Origin: JAKOQB01 sp036824465
GTDB lineage: Bacteria > Pseudomonadota > Gammaproteobacteria > Burkholderiales > Burkholderiaceae_F
Reading direction: 5' to 3'
Length of the DNA stretch: 49,602 nucleotides
NCBI GenBank assembly: GCA_036824465.1
Contig: DAITAC010000019.1
Coordinates: 1-49,602 of the forward strand
Part shown: positions 18,075 to 27,914 of the stretch, one piece after another
Layout of the letters: each line of letters begins with the position of its first letter
Position numbering within the stretch: position 1 is the first letter of the stretch
Position numbers and translations under genes: made by a program
The notes under the pieces: model-generated
What the model saw: only the letters and a program-made list of their open reading frames with translations
The model's database searches: none
What the model was told of the DNA's origin: nothing

Positions 18075-19367
18075 ATGGCCAACGTCGCCGCCCATCTTCC
18101 GCATATCCATGCCCCGCATCTGCGCAAGGAACAGTGGTCGGTGGCGATCTCCAGCACGCTCGCCTTCACCGTGTGCTTCGCGGTGTGGATGATGTTCGCG
18201 GTGATCGGCATTCCGATCAAGAAGACGCTGGGACTGAACGCCACCGAGTTCGGCATCCTGACGGCCACGCCGGTGCTGACCGGCTCGCTGATCCGCGTGC
18301 CGCTCGGCATGTGGACCGACAAGTACGGCGGCCGCATCGTGCTCTTCGTGCTGATGCTGTCGACCGTCATCCCGATCTGGCTCATCAGCTACGCCACCGC
18401 CTACTGGCAGTACCTGGTGCTTGGCCTGTTCATAGGACTCGCGGGCGGCTCGTTCTCGGTCGGCACGCCGTACGTGGCGCGCTGGTTCAAGAAGGAACAG
18501 CAGGGCTTCGCGATGGGCGTGTTCGGCGCCGGCAACTCAGGTGCGGCAGTCAACAAGTTCGTGGCGCCCGCACTGGTCGTGGCCTTCGGCTGGACCCTGG
18601 TGCCGCAGGTCTATGCGATTGCGATGCTGGTGATGGCGCTCGCGTTCTGGATGTTCAGCTACTCCGACCCGAAGCACCTGGTCGACAGCCGCATCACCTG
18701 GCGCCAGCAACTGCTGGCGTTGAAGGACCCGACCGTGTGGAAGTACTGCCAGTACTACTCGATCGTGTTCGGCGGCTACGTCGCGCTCTCGCTCTGGATG
18801 GTGCAGTACTACGTGGGCGAGTTCGGGCTCGATATCCGCGTGGCCGCACTGCTGGCCGCATGCTTTTCCCTTCCTGGCGGCGTGCTGCGCGCGGTGGGGG
18901 GTTGGCTGTCCGACAAGTGGGGCGCGCACAAGCTCACGTGGTGGGTGATGTGGGTGAGCTGGATCTGCCTCTTCCTGCTGTCGTATCCGGCCACCAGCTA
19001 CACGGTGCAGACGATCAATGGCCCGATCACTTTCACGCTCGCACATAACGTCTGGACCTTCACTGCACTGATGTTTGCCATCGGCGTGGCGTGGGCGTTC
19101 GGCAAGGCGAGCGTCTTCAAATACATCAGTGACGACTATCCGCACAACATCGGCGTGATCTCGGGCATCGTGGGCCTCGCCGGCGGCCTCGGCGGCTTCG
19201 TGCTGCCAATCATGTTCGGCGCGCTGCAGGATCTGACCGGCATCCGCTCGAGCGCTTTCATGCTGATGTACGGCGTGGTTTGGGTATCGCTGATCTGGAT
19301 GTACCGGACCGAAATGCGCACCGTCGACGTGGTGTCCGGGCACGCGACCGAATCCGCGGCCCGCTGA
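18075..19367 (+). CDS. narK1: Nitrate/nitrite transporter NarK1 (MFS)
   Basis: A 430-residue twelve-helix permease of the nitrate-nitrite porter family. The family signature is present in helix 5 (GLAGGSFSVGTPYVARWFKK, then GVFGAGNSGAAVNKF) and again in helix 11 (GVISGIVGLAGGLGGF). Type 1 NarK proteins are nitrate/proton symporters that supply the cytoplasmic active site of NarG. Start 18075 follows AGAGGA and gives the short cytosolic N-terminus usual for the family; an in-frame upstream start would add 48 residues without similarity. narK2 begins 29 bases after the stop. Confidence 0.95.
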   Translation: MANVAAHLPHIHAPHLRKEQWSVAISSTLAFTVCFAVWMMFAVIGIPIKKTLGLNATEFGILTATPVLTGSLIRVPLGMWTDKYGGRIVLFVLMLSTVIPIWLISYATAYWQYLVLGLFIGLAGGSFSVGTPYVARWFKKEQQGFAMGVFGAGNSGAAVNKFVAPALVVAFGWTLVPQVYAIAMLVMALAFWMFSYSDPKHLVDSRITWRQQLLALKDPTVWKYCQYYSIVFGGYVALSLWMVQYYVGEFGLDIRVAALLAACFSLPGGVLRAVGGWLSDKWGAHKLTWWVMWVSWICLFLLSYPATSYTVQTINGPITFTLAHNVWTFTALMFAIGVAWAFGKASVFKYISDDYPHNIGVISGIVGLAGGLGGFVLPIMFGALQDLTGIRSSAFMLMYGVVWVSLIWMYRTEMRTVDVVSGHATESAAR

Positions 19368-19396
19368 CGCAGAGACTCAAACCAGGGGAGAAGACC

Positions 19397-21052
19397 ATGA
19401 GTGCAGTTCAGCCCGGCACTACTGCTGCGCCGAAGCATTCCTTGGCCGGCGACATCGTCGACTGGCGTCCGGAAGACGAAACGTTCTGGAACAGCACCGG
19501 CAAGCGCATCGCCTACCGCAACCTGATCCTCTCGGTGCCCGCGCTGCTGTGCGCGTTCGCGGTCTGGGGCATGTGGGGAATCATCACCGTGCAGATGCTC
19601 AACCTTGGCTTTCCATTTACGCAGGCGGAGCTTTTCACACTGACCGCAATCGCTGGCATCTCCGGCGCGACGATGCGCATCCCGGCGTCGTTCTTCATTC
19701 GCCTGGCCGGCGGACGCAACACGATCTTCCTGACCACCGCAATGCTGCTCGCGCCGGCGATCGGCACCGGCATCTGCCTGCAGCACAAGGACTGGCCGCT
19801 GTGGGCATTCCAGCTGATGGCGCTGTGGTCGGGTGTCGGGGGTGGCAACTTCGCCAGCTCCATGTCGAACATCAGCACCTTCTTTCCGAAGCGGCTGCAG
19901 GGCACGGCGCTGGGCATCAACGCCGGCATCGGCAACTTCGGCGTGACGACGATGCAGATCGTGATTCCGCTCGTGATGACGGTGGGGTTGTTCGGCGCGC
20001 TCGGCGGCGAGCCGATGACGTTGACGAAAGACAGCGGCTGGATCTTCGGCAAGATCACCGCGGGCACGCCGACCTGGATCCAGAACGCCGGCTTCGCATG
20101 GGTGCTGTCTCTCGTACCGCTGTCGATCCTGTGCTGGTTCGGCATGAACAACCTGAAGACGGTTACGCCCGCGTCGGGCAATCCGATCGTCGCGTTTGCC
20201 AAGGTCACTTATCTTTACACGCTGGCGTTTATCCCCGCGATCATCGGGCTCTACCTGTACTTGCCGCCGCCGACCGGCGTTGGCCTCATCAGCATGTGGG
20301 TGGCGATTCCGCTGGACGTCGTGAGTGCGCTGCTGGTGATGCGGCTCGCCGCATTCGGGGCGATGAAGGAAGGAATCGCCAAGCAGTTCGCGATCTTCCG
20401 CGACAAGCACACCTGGTCGATGACGGCCCTGTACATCGTGACCTTCGGCTCGTTCATCGGCTTTTCGATGGCACTGCCGCTGTCGATCACGGTGATCTTC
20501 GGCATCAGCCACGTGCCCGACGCGACCGGCGTGATGACGCACACGGTGAAGAATCCGAACGCGCCATCGGCGTTCACCTACGCTTGGATCGGCCCCTTCG
20601 TCGGCGCGGCGATCCGCCCGATTGGCGGTTGGATCTCCGACAAGGTCGGCGGGTCGATCGTCACCCAGGTGATTTCCGCTTTGATGGTGGTCGCCTCGAT
20701 CGCGGTTGGCTACGTGATGCTGCTCGCCTACGGCTCGGCCACTCCCGAGCAGTACTTCCTGCCTTTCATGCTGCTGTTCATCGTGCTCTTCGCGGCCAGC
20801 GGCATCGGCAACGGCTCGACCTTCCGCACCATCGGCGTCATCTTCGATCGCACCCAGGCCGGTCCGGTGCTGGGATGGACCTCGGCGATCGCCGCCTATG
20901 GCGCCTTCGTCGCGCCGCTGGTGATTGGCAATCAGATCAAGGCCGGCACACCGCAGATAGCGATGTACGGCTTCGCCATCTTCTACGCACTGTGCCTGGT
21001 CCTGAACTGGTGGTTCTACCTGCGTCGCGACGCGTATGTGAAGAACCCGTGA
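19397..21052 (+). CDS. narK2: Nitrate/nitrite antiporter NarK2 (MFS)
   Basis: A 551-residue nitrate-nitrite porter of the longer type 2 class. Signatures: GVGGGNFASSMSNISTFFPK in helix 5 with GINAGIGNFGVT following, and an extended central loop (about 190-250). Type 2 NarK exchanges nitrate for nitrite, so it removes the product of NarG. Start 19397 follows GGGGAG; the open frame upstream overlaps narK1 and is not used. The gene is followed by a 132-base spacer with a palindromic repeat and then narG. Confidence 0.95.
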   Translation: MSAVQPGTTAAPKHSLAGDIVDWRPEDETFWNSTGKRIAYRNLILSVPALLCAFAVWGMWGIITVQMLNLGFPFTQAELFTLTAIAGISGATMRIPASFFIRLAGGRNTIFLTTAMLLAPAIGTGICLQHKDWPLWAFQLMALWSGVGGGNFASSMSNISTFFPKRLQGTALGINAGIGNFGVTTMQIVIPLVMTVGLFGALGGEPMTLTKDSGWIFGKITAGTPTWIQNAGFAWVLSLVPLSILCWFGMNNLKTVTPASGNPIVAFAKVTYLYTLAFIPAIIGLYLYLPPPTGVGLISMWVAIPLDVVSALLVMRLAAFGAMKEGIAKQFAIFRDKHTWSMTALYIVTFGSFIGFSMALPLSITVIFGISHVPDATGVMTHTVKNPNAPSAFTYAWIGPFVGAAIRPIGGWISDKVGGSIVTQVISALMVVASIAVGYVMLLAYGSATPEQYFLPFMLLFIVLFAASGIGNGSTFRTIGVIFDRTQAGPVLGWTSAIAAYGAFVAPLVIGNQIKAGTPQIAMYGFAIFYALCLVLNWWFYLRRDAYVKNP

Positions 21053-21068
21053 CATTCCTCAAACGCGC

Positions 21069-21153
21069 CCCTCACCCTAACCCTCTCCCCGTGATCGGGG
21101 CGAGGGAACAAGACTCCCGCTCCCACATCAGTGAGAGCGGGTCGGCGTGAGGG
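21069..21153. repeat. Nested palindromic intergenic repeat before narG
   Basis: CCCTCAC (21069-21075) pairs with GTGAGGG (21147-21153). Inside are two further hairpins: CCCTCTCCCCG around a TGAT loop with CGGGGCGAGGG (21081-21106), and CCCGCTC (21116-21122) with GAGCGGG (21135-21141). The CCCTCACCCTAACCCTCTCCCC core is a type of intergenic repeat common in high-GC proteobacteria. It lies between narK2 and narG and could form a stem in the operon mRNA. Confidence 0.7.
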
Positions 21154-21184
21154 TATCGGTGCTGTCTTTCGGAGAAACCTACTC

Positions 21185-24100
21185 ATGAGCAACTTCCTCG
21201 ACCGCCTGCTCTTCTTCACCAAAGACCGGCAGCCATTCGCCGACGGACACGGCGTCACCACGCAGGAGGACCGGCGCTGGGAAGACGGATACCGCAAGCG
21301 GTGGCAGCACGACAAGATCGTGCGCTCGACACACGGCACCAACTGCACCGGCTCGTGCTCGTGGAAGATCTACGTCAAGGGCGGCATCGTCACGTGGGAG
21401 ACGCAGCAGACCGACTACCCTCGCACGCGCCCCGACATGCCGAACCACGAACCGCGCGGCTGTGCGCGCGGCGCTTCGTACTCGTGGTACCTGTACTCCG
21501 CCAACCGCGTGAAGTACCCGCTGGTGCGCGGGCGCCTCATCCGGCTGTGGCGCGAAGCACGCAAGCACAAGGATCCGGTCGATGCGTGGGCGTCGATTGT
21601 TCAGGACGACGCCAAACGGCGCGAGTACCAGAGCAAGCGCGGGCTGGGCGGCTTTATCCGCAGTTCGTGGGACGAAGTGAACGAGATCATCGCCGCCGCC
21701 AACGCGTACACGGTCAAGGCACATGGTCCGGACCGGGTGATCGGCTTCTCACCCATTCCGGCGATGTCGATGGTCAGTTACGCCGCGGGCAGCCGATATC
21801 TGTCGCTCATCGGCGGCGTGTGCATGAGCTTCTACGACTGGTACTGCGACCTGCCGCCATCATCGCCACAGATCTGGGGTGAGCAGACTGACGTGCCCGA
21901 GTCGGCGGATTGGTACAACTCGACCTACATCATCGCCTGGGGCAGCAACGTGCCGCAGACGCGCACGCCGGATGCGCACTTCTTCACCGAGGTCCGCTAC
22001 AAGGGTGCGAAGACGGTTGCGATCACGCCGGATTACTCCGAGGTTGCCAAGCTTTCCGACGTGTGGCTGCATCCGAAGCAGGGCACCGACGCCGCGCTCG
22101 GCATGGCGATGGGGCACGTGATCCTGAAGGAGTTCCATGTCGAGAAGAAGGTGCCGTACTTCGATGCGTACGCACGCCAGTACACCGACCTGCCGCTGCT
22201 GGTGCTGCTGAAGAAGGACGGCGCCAGATACGTTGCCGACCGCTTCGTCCGCGCCTCCGATTTCGCCGACAAACTGGCGCAGGCCAACAACCCGGACTGG
22301 AAGACGGTCGCGATCGACGAAGCCACGAACCAGATCGTGCTGCCCAACGGCTCGATCGGCTTTCGCTGGGGCGAACAGGGCGACAAGGTCGGCAAGTGGA
22401 ATCTTGAGGAACGCGACGCCCGTGACGGCAACCCGCTGAAGCTTGCTCTGACGAGGTTAGGCAAACACGATGTTGTGGCGCCGGTGGCGTTCCCCTACTT
22501 CGGCGGCGTGCGCAACGAGCACTTCACGCACAGCGAATTCAACGATGTGCTGATGCGCAACGTGCCAGCGCTGAAACTGACGTTGAATGGCGAGGAAACA
22601 CTGGTCGCCACCGTGTACGACCTGATGGTCGCCAATTACGGAATCGATACCGGGCTCGGTGGCGAGCATCTTGCCAAGACCTGCGACGACAACGCGCCGT
22701 ACACGCCGGCATGGCAGGAGAAGATCACGGGCGTGGATCGCACCGCGGTCGCGACCATCGCACGCGAGTTCGCCGACAACGCCGCGAAGACGCGGGGCAA
22801 GTCGATGGTCATCATCGGCGCGGCGATGAACCACTGGTACCACAGCGACATGAACTACCGCGCCGTGATCAATATGCTGATGTTGTGCGGCTGCGTCGGA
22901 CAAAGCGGCGGTGGCTGGGCGCACTACGTGGGACAGGAAAAGCTGCGCCCGCAGACTGGCTGGACACCGCTCGCGTTTGCGCTCGACTGGGGCCGGCCCC
23001 CGCGACAGCAGAACTCGACCAGCTTCTTCTATGCGCATACCAACCAGTGGCGCTACGAGAAACTGTCGATGAATGAAGTGCTTTCACCGCTGGCCGATAA
23101 GGCGCGTTACGCGGGAACGTTCATCGATTTCAACGCGCGCTCCGAACGGATGGGATGGCTGCCGTCGGCGCCGCAGCTGCAGGCCAATCCGCTGCAGGTG
23201 ACGAAAGCGGCGGCGGCCGCGCAGATGGAGCCAAAGGACTTTGCCGTCAAATCGCTGCGCGACGGAACGTTGAAGCTGTCGTGCCTCGACCCGGACAATC
23301 CCATTAACTGGCCGCGCAACCTGTTCGTCTGGCGCTCGAACCTGCTGGGATCATCGGGCAAGGGACACGAGTACTTCCTCAAGCACCTGCTTGGCACCAG
23401 CCATGGTGTGCTGGGCAAGGATCTCGGCGAAGAAGGTGCAGCCAAGCCGCTCGACGTGAAGTGGCACGACGCCGCCCCGCAGGGCAAGCTGGATCTGCTG
23501 GTGACGATCGACTTCCGCATGAGCACGACGTGCCTGTATTCGGACATCGTGCTGCCAACCGCGACCTGGTACGAGAAGAATGATCTGAACACGTCCGACA
23601 TGCATCCGTTCATCCACCCGCTGTCGAGCGCGGTCGATCCGGCGTGGCAGGCCCGCAGCGACTGGGAGATCTTCAAGGGCATCGCGAAGAAGTTCTCCGA
23701 GGTCTGCGTCGGTCACCTCGGCATCGAAAAGGACCTGGTGCTGACGCCGACGATGCACGACACGCCGAGCGAACTCGCGCAACCGCTCGACGTGAAGGAC
23801 TGGATGAAAAGCGAGGTGGACCTCATACCCGGCAAGACCGGCCCGCAGATGGCAGTGGTTGAGCGCGATTACCCGAACACCTACAAGCGCTTCACCGCAC
23901 TCGGGCCGCTGATGACCAAGGTGGGCAATGGTGGCAAAGGGATCGCGTGGAACACCGCGGACGAAGTGCAGGCGCTGAAAGACCTGAACGGCGCCGTCAG
24001 CGACGACGGCCCGACCAAGGGCATGGCGAAGATCGAGACCGACATCGACGCTGCCGAAGTGATACTGATGCTGGCGCCCGAGACCAACGGCCACGTCGCC

Positions 24101-24949
24101 GTGAAGGCCTGGGAAGCGCTGTCGAAGATCACCGGCAAGGAACACGCGCACCTGGCGCTGCATAAGGAAGACGAGAAGATCCGCTTCCGCGACATCCAGG
24201 CCCAGCCACGCAAGATCATCTCATCGCCGACCTGGTCGGGGCTGGAAAGCGAGAAGGTCTCGTACAACGCCGGCTACACCAATGTGCACGAGCTGATCCC
24301 ATGGCGCACGCTGACCGGGCGCCAGCAGTTCTATCAGGACCACGCGTGGATGCGCGCGTTCGGCGAGGGTTTCTGCGTGTATCGCCCCCCCGTCGACCTC
24401 AAGACGCTTGGCGTGAGGGGTTCGAAACCCAACGGCAACGCCGAGGTGGTGCTGAACTTCATCACGCCGCACCAGAAGTGGGGCATCCACTCCACGTACA
24501 CCGACAACCAGATCATGCTGACGCTGAATCGTGGCGGCCCGGTGGTGTGGTTGTCGGAGGCCGATGCGAAGAGCGTGGGCATCGTCGATAACGACTGGAT
24601 CGAGCTCTACAACGCCAACGGCGCAATCGCCGCGCGCGCGGTGGTCAGCCAGCGCGTCAACGCCGGCATGTGCATGATGTACCACGCGCAGGAGAAGATC
24701 GTGAATACGCCGGGCTCGGAGATCACCGGCCAGCGCGGCGGCATCCACAACTCGGTTACGCGCGCGGTGCTCAAGCCCACGCACATGATCGGCGGCTACG
24801 CGCAGCTTTCCTACGGCTTCAACTACTACGGAACGATCGGCACCAATCGCGACGAGTTCGTCGTCGTGCGCAAGATGGTGAAGGTCGATTGGCTCGACAC
24901 CCCGGCGCCGGATGCGCTGGCCCAGGCCACTGCGGCCGCGAATGCGTAG
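21185..24949 (+). CDS. narG: Respiratory nitrate reductase alpha subunit
   Basis: A 1254-residue catalytic subunit (Mo-bisMGD) of the membrane-bound nitrate reductase, reducing nitrate to nitrite on the cytoplasmic face. The FS0 4Fe-4S ligands His50, Cys54, Cys58 and Cys93 fall at the same positions as in E. coli NarG, and the molybdenum Asp lies in the YCDLPPSSPQIWGEQTD segment. There is no cleaved signal; the N-terminus lacks a full twin-arginine motif, as in other NarG. The start at 21185 (MSNFLDRLLFF) follows GGAG and matches the family; a GTG 54 bases upstream is inside the repeat. Quinol electrons arrive through NarI and NarH. Confidence 0.98.
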   Translation: MSNFLDRLLFFTKDRQPFADGHGVTTQEDRRWEDGYRKRWQHDKIVRSTHGTNCTGSCSWKIYVKGGIVTWETQQTDYPRTRPDMPNHEPRGCARGASYSWYLYSANRVKYPLVRGRLIRLWREARKHKDPVDAWASIVQDDAKRREYQSKRGLGGFIRSSWDEVNEIIAAANAYTVKAHGPDRVIGFSPIPAMSMVSYAAGSRYLSLIGGVCMSFYDWYCDLPPSSPQIWGEQTDVPESADWYNSTYIIAWGSNVPQTRTPDAHFFTEVRYKGAKTVAITPDYSEVAKLSDVWLHPKQGTDAALGMAMGHVILKEFHVEKKVPYFDAYARQYTDLPLLVLLKKDGARYVADRFVRASDFADKLAQANNPDWKTVAIDEATNQIVLPNGSIGFRWGEQGDKVGKWNLEERDARDGNPLKLALTRLGKHDVVAPVAFPYFGGVRNEHFTHSEFNDVLMRNVPALKLTLNGEETLVATVYDLMVANYGIDTGLGGEHLAKTCDDNAPYTPAWQEKITGVDRTAVATIAREFADNAAKTRGKSMVIIGAAMNHWYHSDMNYRAVINMLMLCGCVGQSGGGWAHYVGQEKLRPQTGWTPLAFALDWGRPPRQQNSTSFFYAHTNQWRYEKLSMNEVLSPLADKARYAGTFIDFNARSERMGWLPSAPQLQANPLQVTKAAAAAQMEPKDFAVKSLRDGTLKLSCLDPDNPINWPRNLFVWRSNLLGSSGKGHEYFLKHLLGTSHGVLGKDLGEEGAAKPLDVKWHDAAPQGKLDLLVTIDFRMSTTCLYSDIVLPTATWYEKNDLNTSDMHPFIHPLSSAVDPAWQARSDWEIFKGIAKKFSEVCVGHLGIEKDLVLTPTMHDTPSELAQPLDVKDWMKSEVDLIPGKTGPQMAVVERDYPNTYKRFTALGPLMTKVGNGGKGIAWNTADEVQALKDLNGAVSDDGPTKGMAKIETDIDAAEVILMLAPETNGHVAVKAWEALSKITGKEHAHLALHKEDEKIRFRDIQAQPRKIISSPTWSGLESEKVSYNAGYTNVHELIPWRTLTGRQQFYQDHAWMRAFGEGFCVYRPPVDLKTLGVRGSKPNGNAEVVLNFITPHQKWGIHSTYTDNQIMLTLNRGGPVVWLSEADAKSVGIVDNDWIELYNANGAIAARAVVSQRVNAGMCMMYHAQEKIVNTPGSEITGQRGGIHNSVTRAVLKPTHMIGGYAQLSYGFNYYGTIGTNRDEFVVVRKMVKVDWLDTPAPDALAQATAAANA

Positions 24950-24960
24950 AGACAACTTGA

Positions 24961-25032
24961 ACCACAGAGACACAGAGAACATGGAGAACTTGCTTGTGTC
25001 GTCCTTCTCCGTGATCTTTGTGTCTCTGTGGT
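24961..25032. repeat. 28-bp inverted repeat between narG and narH
   Basis: The left arm (24961-24988) begins ACCACAGAGACACAGAGAAC. The right arm (25005-25032) is its reverse complement at 25 of 28 positions, with a 16-base loop. The ACCACAGAGACACAGAG motif is a widespread intergenic palindrome type. Here it sits inside the operon, between the two catalytic subunit genes, and ends 24 bases before the narH start. It can form a long mRNA stem that may stabilise narG mRNA or change the narG:narH ratio. No T-tract follows. Confidence 0.85.
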
Positions 25033-25056
25033 GAACACGACTTCTGGAGTGCAGAC

Positions 25057-26562
25057 ATGAAAGTTCGCGCGCAAATCGGCATGGTCCTGAACCTGGATAA
25101 ATGCATCGGCTGTCACACGTGTTCGGTCACCTGCAAGAACGTGTGGACCACTCGGCCCGGCATGGAGTACGCGTGGTTCAACAACGTCGAGACCAAGCCT
25201 GGCATCGGTTATCCGAAAGAGTGGGAAAACCAGCAGAAGTGGAAAGGCGGCTGGGTGCGGAAGCGCGACGGCAAGCTGGAGCCAAAGCAGGGCGGCAAGG
25301 CGCGCATCCTGATGAACATCTTCGCCAACCCGAACCTGCCGGAGATCGATGATTACTACGAGCCGTTCGACTTCGACTACGACCACCTGCAAAGCGCGCC
25401 GGAGATGAAGGCGGCGCCGACCGCGCGTCCGCGCTCGCTGCTGACGGGCCAGCGGATGGAAAAGATCGAGTGGGGCCCGAACTGGGAGGAGATCCTCGGC
25501 GGCGAATTCGCCAAGCGCTCGAAGGATGCCAACTTCGAGGCGATGGAGAAGGAGGTCTACGGCGAGTTCGAGAAGACCTTCATGATGTATCTGCCGCGCC
25601 TGTGCGAGCACTGCCTGAATCCGACCTGTGTGGCGTCGTGCCCGTCGGGATCGATCTACAAGCGCGAGGAAGACGGCATCGTGCTGATCGACCAGGACAA
25701 GTGCCGCGGCTGGCGCATGTGCGTGTCGGGCTGCCCGTACAAGAAGATCTACTACAACTGGCAAACCGGCAAGGCGGAAAAATGCATCTTCTGCTATCCG
25801 CGGATCGAATCCGGTCAGCCGACCGTGTGCTCCGAGACCTGTGTCGGCCGCATCCGTTATCTCGGTGTGCTGCTGTACGACGCCGACCGGATCGAGCAGG
25901 TCGCCTCAGTTGAGCACGACAAGAATCTGTACGACGCGCAGCTGGGCATTTTCCTTGATCCCAACGATCCGGCCGTCATCGCGCAGGCGCTCGCGGACGG
26001 CGTGCCACGGGCATGGCTCGACGCGGCCAAGCTGTCGCCTGTCTACAAGATGGCGGTCGACTGGCGCGTGGCGCTGCCGCTGCATCCTGAGTACCGCACG
26101 CTGCCGATGGTCTGGTACATCCCGCCGCTGTCGCCGGTGCAGGCGCGCGTCGAGGCAGGTGCGATCGACTGGACGGGCGAGTTGCCGAACGTGCAGAGTC
26201 TGCGCATTCCGCTCAAGTACCTCGCCAACCTGTTGACCGCGGGCGACGAAGCGCCGGTGGCGCGCGCCCTCGAACGCATGCTGGCGATGCGCATCTTCAT
26301 GCGCGGGCGGCACGTCGACGGCGTCGATCGCATCGAGGTGCTCAAACAGGCGGGGCTGACGCAGGCGCTGGTCGAAGACATGTACAGGATCATGGCGATC
26401 GCCAACTACGAGGACCGCTTCGTGATCCCGACCACGCACCGCGAGTACGCGGAGAACGCGTTCGACCTCAAGGGATCGTGCGGCTTCTCGTTCGGCAATG
26501 ATGCCAAGCCCAGCCTGTTCGGTTCGAAGCGCAAGGTCATCACGATCAGGGAGGTTGCATGA
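25057..26562 (+). CDS. narH: Respiratory nitrate reductase beta subunit
   Basis: A 501-residue iron-sulfur subunit passing electrons from NarI to NarG. Four cysteine groups are visible: CIGCHTCSVTCK, CEHCLNPTCVASCP, CRGWRMCVSGCP and CIFCYP...CSETC. The Trp in the third group replaces a Cys, which is the NarH hallmark giving one 3Fe-4S and three 4Fe-4S clusters. The start at 25057 (MKVRAQIGMVLNLDKC) matches the family. The stop overlaps the narJ start (ATGA). Confidence 0.98.
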   Translation: MKVRAQIGMVLNLDKCIGCHTCSVTCKNVWTTRPGMEYAWFNNVETKPGIGYPKEWENQQKWKGGWVRKRDGKLEPKQGGKARILMNIFANPNLPEIDDYYEPFDFDYDHLQSAPEMKAAPTARPRSLLTGQRMEKIEWGPNWEEILGGEFAKRSKDANFEAMEKEVYGEFEKTFMMYLPRLCEHCLNPTCVASCPSGSIYKREEDGIVLIDQDKCRGWRMCVSGCPYKKIYYNWQTGKAEKCIFCYPRIESGQPTVCSETCVGRIRYLGVLLYDADRIEQVASVEHDKNLYDAQLGIFLDPNDPAVIAQALADGVPRAWLDAAKLSPVYKMAVDWRVALPLHPEYRTLPMVWYIPPLSPVQARVEAGAIDWTGELPNVQSLRIPLKYLANLLTAGDEAPVARALERMLAMRIFMRGRHVDGVDRIEVLKQAGLTQALVEDMYRIMAIANYEDRFVIPTTHREYAENAFDLKGSCGFSFGNDAKPSLFGSKRKVITIREVA

Positions 26563-27218
26563 ACCTGGGCTATCGCGCTCTTGCCGCGCTGCTCGACTAT
26601 CCCTCCGAGCAGTTGCATGCAAACGTGGACGAGGTCGCAGCAGCTGCATCGGCCTTGGGTCCCTGCGCCAGCGCCGTTGAGCCGCTGGTCGCGCACCTGC
26701 GGGACGGCGACCTCCTTGACCTGCAGGAGTTCTACGTCGACACCTTCGATCGCGGCCGCCGCACGTCGCTCAACCTGTTCGAGCATGTGCACGGCGACTC
26801 GCGCGATCGCGGCCAGGCGATGGTCGATCTGCTGGCGATGTATCGCGCGGCGGGAGTCGAACTCGAAACCGAACAATTGCCCGACTACCTGCCGGCATTC
26901 CTTGAGTATTTGTCGTTGCTCGATGATGCCGGCGCGCACGAACAGCTTGCCGACATCGCGCATATCCTGCAGTCGATCCACGCCGCACTCGCCCGGCGCA
27001 ACAGCGTCTATGCGACCGTATTCGATGTGTTGCTCGACCTCGCCGGCGCCGCCGCATCGCTCGCAACAGACGACGACGGCGACGACACAACGCCCGAAGC
27101 CATCGACGCGGCGTGGGTGGACGCGCCGGTCAGTTTTCTCGACGCACCGTCGCCGTGCGGATCATCGCGCGCGCAGCCAAAAGAGCAAGCGATCCAAATC
27201 CACCGGAGAGCCGCATGA
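26559..27218 (+). CDS. narJ: Nitrate reductase assembly chaperone NarJ
   Basis: A 219-residue cytosolic chaperone of the NarJ/TorD family that holds apo-NarGH during molybdenum cofactor insertion and membrane attachment. Seen: N-terminal LGYRALAALLDYPSEQL, the LQEFYVDTFDRGRRTSLNLFEHVHGDSRDRGQAM block typical in content of NarJ, and PDYLPAFLEYLS. It overlaps narH by 4 bases and narI by 4 bases. The last 50 residues are low-complexity and probably disordered. Confidence 0.96.
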   Translation: MNLGYRALAALLDYPSEQLHANVDEVAAAASALGPCASAVEPLVAHLRDGDLLDLQEFYVDTFDRGRRTSLNLFEHVHGDSRDRGQAMVDLLAMYRAAGVELETEQLPDYLPAFLEYLSLLDDAGAHEQLADIAHILQSIHAALARRNSVYATVFDVLLDLAGAAASLATDDDGDDTTPEAIDAAWVDAPVSFLDAPSPCGSSRAQPKEQAIQIHRRAA

Positions 27219-27901
27219 ATTCGCTCAACATCATCGCGTTCGGGATCTACCCGTACGTCTGCCTCGCCGTATTCCTGATCGGCAGCCTGATCCGCTTCGA
27301 CCGCGAGCCGTACACGTGGCGTTCGGAATCGAGCCAGATGCTGCGCACCGGCCAGTTGCGGCTCGGGTCGAATCTCTTTCACATCGGCATCCTCGGCATC
27401 TTCTTCGGCCACCTGGGCGGGCTGCTGACGCCGATTCCGGTGTGGCATGCGCTCGGCGTCGAAGCGCCGGCCAAGCAGATGCTGGCGATTCTCGCCGGCG
27501 GGTTGTTCGGATTCACGATGCTGGCCGGGCTCGCGATCCTGATGCTGCGTCGCTACAGTGAGCCGCGCATCCGCGCGACCACGACGTCGATGGACTGGGT
27601 CGTTCTGTGGCTGCTCTTGATCCAGTTGGCGCTGGGGCTGTTTTCGCTCACCGTATCCTGGCAGCACCGTGACGGCGGTGAGATGGTCAAGCTGATGACG
27701 TGGGCGCAGCACATCTTCACGCTGCGCACCGACGCTGCCGCTTACGTGTCGGATGTGGCGCCGGTGTTCAAGCTGCACCTCGTGCTCGGGATGACGATCT
27801 TCCTGGTGTTCCCGTTCTCTCGCCTCGTACACATCTGGAGCGGGTTTGGCGCACTCGCCTACCTCGGCCGCGCCTACCAGGTCGTGCGCTCGCGGCGCTG
27901 A
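27215..27901 (+). CDS. narI: Respiratory nitrate reductase gamma subunit (cytochrome b)
   Basis: A 228-residue five-helix membrane subunit that oxidises quinol and anchors NarGH. The two b-heme ligand pairs are His56/His66 (FHIGILGIFFGH) and His188/His206, almost the same numbering as E. coli NarI (56, 66, 187, 205). The start at 27215 overlaps the narJ stop; the frame is open upstream but only reads into narJ. The isomerase gene follows after 13 bases. Confidence 0.97.
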   Translation: MNSLNIIAFGIYPYVCLAVFLIGSLIRFDREPYTWRSESSQMLRTGQLRLGSNLFHIGILGIFFGHLGGLLTPIPVWHALGVEAPAKQMLAILAGGLFGFTMLAGLAILMLRRYSEPRIRATTTSMDWVVLWLLLIQLALGLFSLTVSWQHRDGGEMVKLMTWAQHIFTLRTDAAAYVSDVAPVFKLHLVLGMTIFLVFPFSRLVHIWSGFGALAYLGRAYQVVRSRR

Positions 27902-27914
27902 CGCATGGTCCGGG

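Noticed and set aside
19136..21055. 639-codon minus-strand open frame opposite narK2
   Set aside because: Low-complexity, Arg/His/Asp-rich product with no domain; narK2 on the other strand has full family motifs.
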